From positions 9,930,001-9,994,000 of the forward strand of contig NC_051106.1 of assembly GCF_901709675.1 (NCBI RefSeq): 64,000 bases of DNA. The letters run 5' to 3'. A program made the position numbers and the translations under genes. The notes below the pieces were generated by a model. That model did no database searches, was not told where the DNA came from, and worked only from the letters and a program-made list of their open reading frames with translations. Below, piece by piece: positions 61,773-64,000 of the stretch; positions within the stretch are counted from its first letter, which is position 1; each line of letters begins with the position of its first letter. The stretch comes from Syngnathus acus (lineage: Eukaryota; Chordata; Actinopteri; Syngnathiformes; Syngnathidae).

Positions 61773-62150
61773 AAGCCTTTTGGGAAAATGTTGCAGGCAT
61801 AACATTCAAAAGGTTTATCATTGTGTTCTGATTGTATGATTTGCATGAAATCCCATTTTTGGTGGGAATTGTGGTTTGTAAATTGCATCTTCCCTCATTC
61901 TAACAAATAACTATGGTGGAGACCACAACATTTAAAAGAGTTCTGAACTTGTGGTAATGATGTTGGAACACAGTGATTGCATTTTCTTTTGTGTACGTAA
62001 GACAAACACATTGAGTAACACAAAAGAAAACTATTGCTCCAATTATTTGGGTGGGATCAGCAACTGCATAAAAGCTGTTTTGTTCTTTTAACTTCTCCAG
62101 CCTGTCTATCAAATCATTGTTTATGTGAGCAATCAAGTTCGCTTAGTTTT

Positions 62151-63207
62151 GGACGCACAATCTTTCATATAGTGGCTCAGACCACTTGTGTGATGACAAG
62201 AGCTCTGTCCGTGGTCCTGATATTCTCGGAAAACATTTTGTGGAAACGTTCTTGTCTGTTTATCCAACCCACATGCTTAATTTTGTACACATAATCTTTC
62301 ATATAGTGGCTCAGAGCACTTGTGTCATGACAAGAGCTCTGTCCATTGTCCTGGTCCTCTTGGAAAGAATTTTGTGGAAACGTTCTTGTCTGTTTACCCA
62401 ACCCACATGCTTAATTTTGTACACATAATCTTTCATATAGTGACTCAGAGCACTTGTGTCATGACAAGAGCTCTGTCCATTGTCCTGGTCCTCTTGGAAA
62501 GAATTTTGTGGAAACGTTCTTGTCTGTTTATCCAACCCACATGCTTAATTTTGTACACATCATCTTTCATATAGTGGCTCAGACCACTTGTGTGATGACA
62601 AGAGCTCTGTCCGTGGTCCTGATATTCTCGGAAAACATTTCGTGGAAACTTTCTTGTCTGTTTATCCAACACACATGCTTATTTTTGGACGCACAATCTT
62701 TCATATAGTGGCTCAGAGCACTTGTGTCATGACAAGACCTCTGTCCATTGTCCTGGTCTTCTTGGAAAGCATTTTGTGGAAACGTTCTTGTCTGTTTATC
62801 CAACCCACATGCTTAATTTTGTACACATAATCTTTCATGCACTGGCTCAGAGCACTTGCGTCATGACGAGCTCTGTCCGTGGTCCTGATCGTCTTGGAAA
62901 GCATTATGTGGAAACGTTCTTGTCTGTTTATCCAACACACATGCTTATTTTTGGACGCACAATCTTTCATATAGTGGCTCAGAGCACTTGTGTCATGACA
63001 AGACCTCTGTCCATTGTCCTGGTCTTCTTGGAAAGCATTTTGTGGAAACGTTCTTGTCTGTTTATCCAACCCACATGTTTAATTTTGCACACAATCTTTC
63101 ATACACTGGCTCAGAGCACTTGCGTCATGACAAGAGCTCTGTCCGTGGTCCTGATCGTCTTGGAAAGCATTATGTGGAAACGTTCTTGTCTGTCTATCCA
63201 ACCCACA
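62151..63207 (+). repeat. 134-bp satellite array, eight copies, with higher-order dimer
   Basis: CTTTCATATAGTGGCTCAGA recurs every 134 bp from 62162, with the last unit slightly shorter. The middle segment exists as CCGTGGTCCTGATATTCTCG (copies 1, 4), CCATTGTCCTGGTCCTCTTG (2, 3), CCATTGTCCTGGTCTTCTTG (5, 7) and CCGTGGTCCTGATCGTCTTG (6, 8). Copies 5-6 and 7-8 therefore repeat as a 268-bp dimer. Long open frames on both strands exist only because the unit lacks stops; 134 is not a multiple of three. Confidence 0.95.
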
Positions 63208-64000
63208 AATAGAAAAACAATTGCCACCAGCAGAAACCAGTTCGGTTGTGCTTGGACAGGCAACATTTTTGTCTTTGCTGAAACGTGTCTTTTTTTTTTT
63301 TTTGGCAAACTACTACCTGTGTTGTTACTGTGCATCTGTTTGACAAAAATGCACAACACTTAAATGCTGATAATGTGTAATGGGATCTCATTCCCCTCAC
63401 ACGACAATAGCTAATTCCTGTCTCAGCACTTAACGCTGACGGGATAATTAGCAGTTTACAAGAGTCGTAATTATCCGTCGCTCCGAGTCATAAAATTCCC
63501 CAATTCTGTGGATTCTACAGGACGGGAGACTAACAAGACACCCAAATGACGACTGACGACATGGCAGCGAGGGAGGACCTGATTTACTGACGGTCTGCAC
63601 TTTGCACATGCAAAAAAAATGGGATGCATACGGACGAGGAAGCTGATCTCTTCACCAGGCCAACCAGGTTTGCATCTGCGTTATCGGCAGAATTTATTTT
63701 GCACCTTGTAGGCGGGAGTGTACGTATTTGAAGAGATGATATATTGTGATTTATCATACCAGAGATGAGGGGGTGCTGGCTGATTTTGCGTCTTTAAATA
63801 TCATGTCTGAGAGGGAGGTGCAAACCCCAAAGCTTAGTGGGACCAGCAAAGTGCAGGCAAAATATGAAGCGGTGGAGGAAACCCGCTCATGTACACTAAT
63901 GATAATAATAATCATAATAATAATGATGATTGCAATTATTATAGTTCTCCCCAAAAAGTGATTGATGGTTACTTTAGTCAGACTAAAAAAAAAACGCATT
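63208..64000. other. Gene-free right end
   Basis: No exon was recognised. (ATA/ATG)n simple repeat occupies about 63897-63945 and a T-run about 63290-63303. Confidence 0.55.

Noticed and set aside
62722-63363. 213-codon open frame across the 134-bp array, plus similar frames on both strands
   Set aside because: The frame is produced by a stop-poor tandem unit whose length is not a multiple of three. Successive copies are read in different frames, there is no splice or start context and no protein-like conservation between copies.

Overview
The window reads as nuclear DNA of a ray-finned (teleost, probably percomorph) fish. Genes are split by short introns with canonical GT/AG borders, intergenic DNA is AT-rich, and the dispersed repeats (hAT-type MITE, LINE-tail and Ty3/Gypsy remnants, CA and poly-C tracts) are of fish type. 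There are no bacterial features, and I found no tRNA, rRNA or CRISPR. Species was not determined.

Layout: 1-19.5 kb is gene-poor sequence with low-complexity tracts and repeat scraps. 19.5-23.8 kb holds pcare (minus strand, two coding exons). 25.0-26.9 kb holds spdya (plus, six coding exons). 27.3-29.9 kb holds trmt61b (minus, seven coding exons), which shares a 352-bp head-to-head promoter with wdr43 (plus, 18 coding exons, 30.26-34.92 kb). The order PCARE, SPDYA, TRMT61B, WDR43 belongs to one conserved vertebrate neighbourhood (human 2p23.2), which supports each assignment.

The outstanding feature is a large palindrome. Bases 30178-35515 (5338 bp, all of wdr43 from about 80 bp upstream of the ATG to past the poly(A) signal) reappear inverted at 36463-41800 (5338 bp), around a 947-bp unique spacer. 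The arms differ at only about 1% of sites by eye. Both carry a complete wdr43 with intact splice sites and reading frame, giving two convergent copies of 645 and 647 codons. This is either a recent or gene-converted inverted duplication of a ribosome-biogenesis gene, or an assembly artefact.

41.8-64 kb is again non-coding as far as I can see. It holds a (CA)n microsatellite, a short near-perfect hairpin, a decayed Ty3/Gypsy fragment, a four-copy 86-bp tandem array, a 119-bp tandem duplication, a hAT MITE with exact 8-bp target-site duplications, and an eight-copy 134-bp satellite with a higher-order dimer. The genes are functionally unrelated: photoreceptor outer segment (pcare), meiotic/CDK control (spdya), mitochondrial tRNA methylation (trmt61b) and pre-18S rRNA processing (wdr43).
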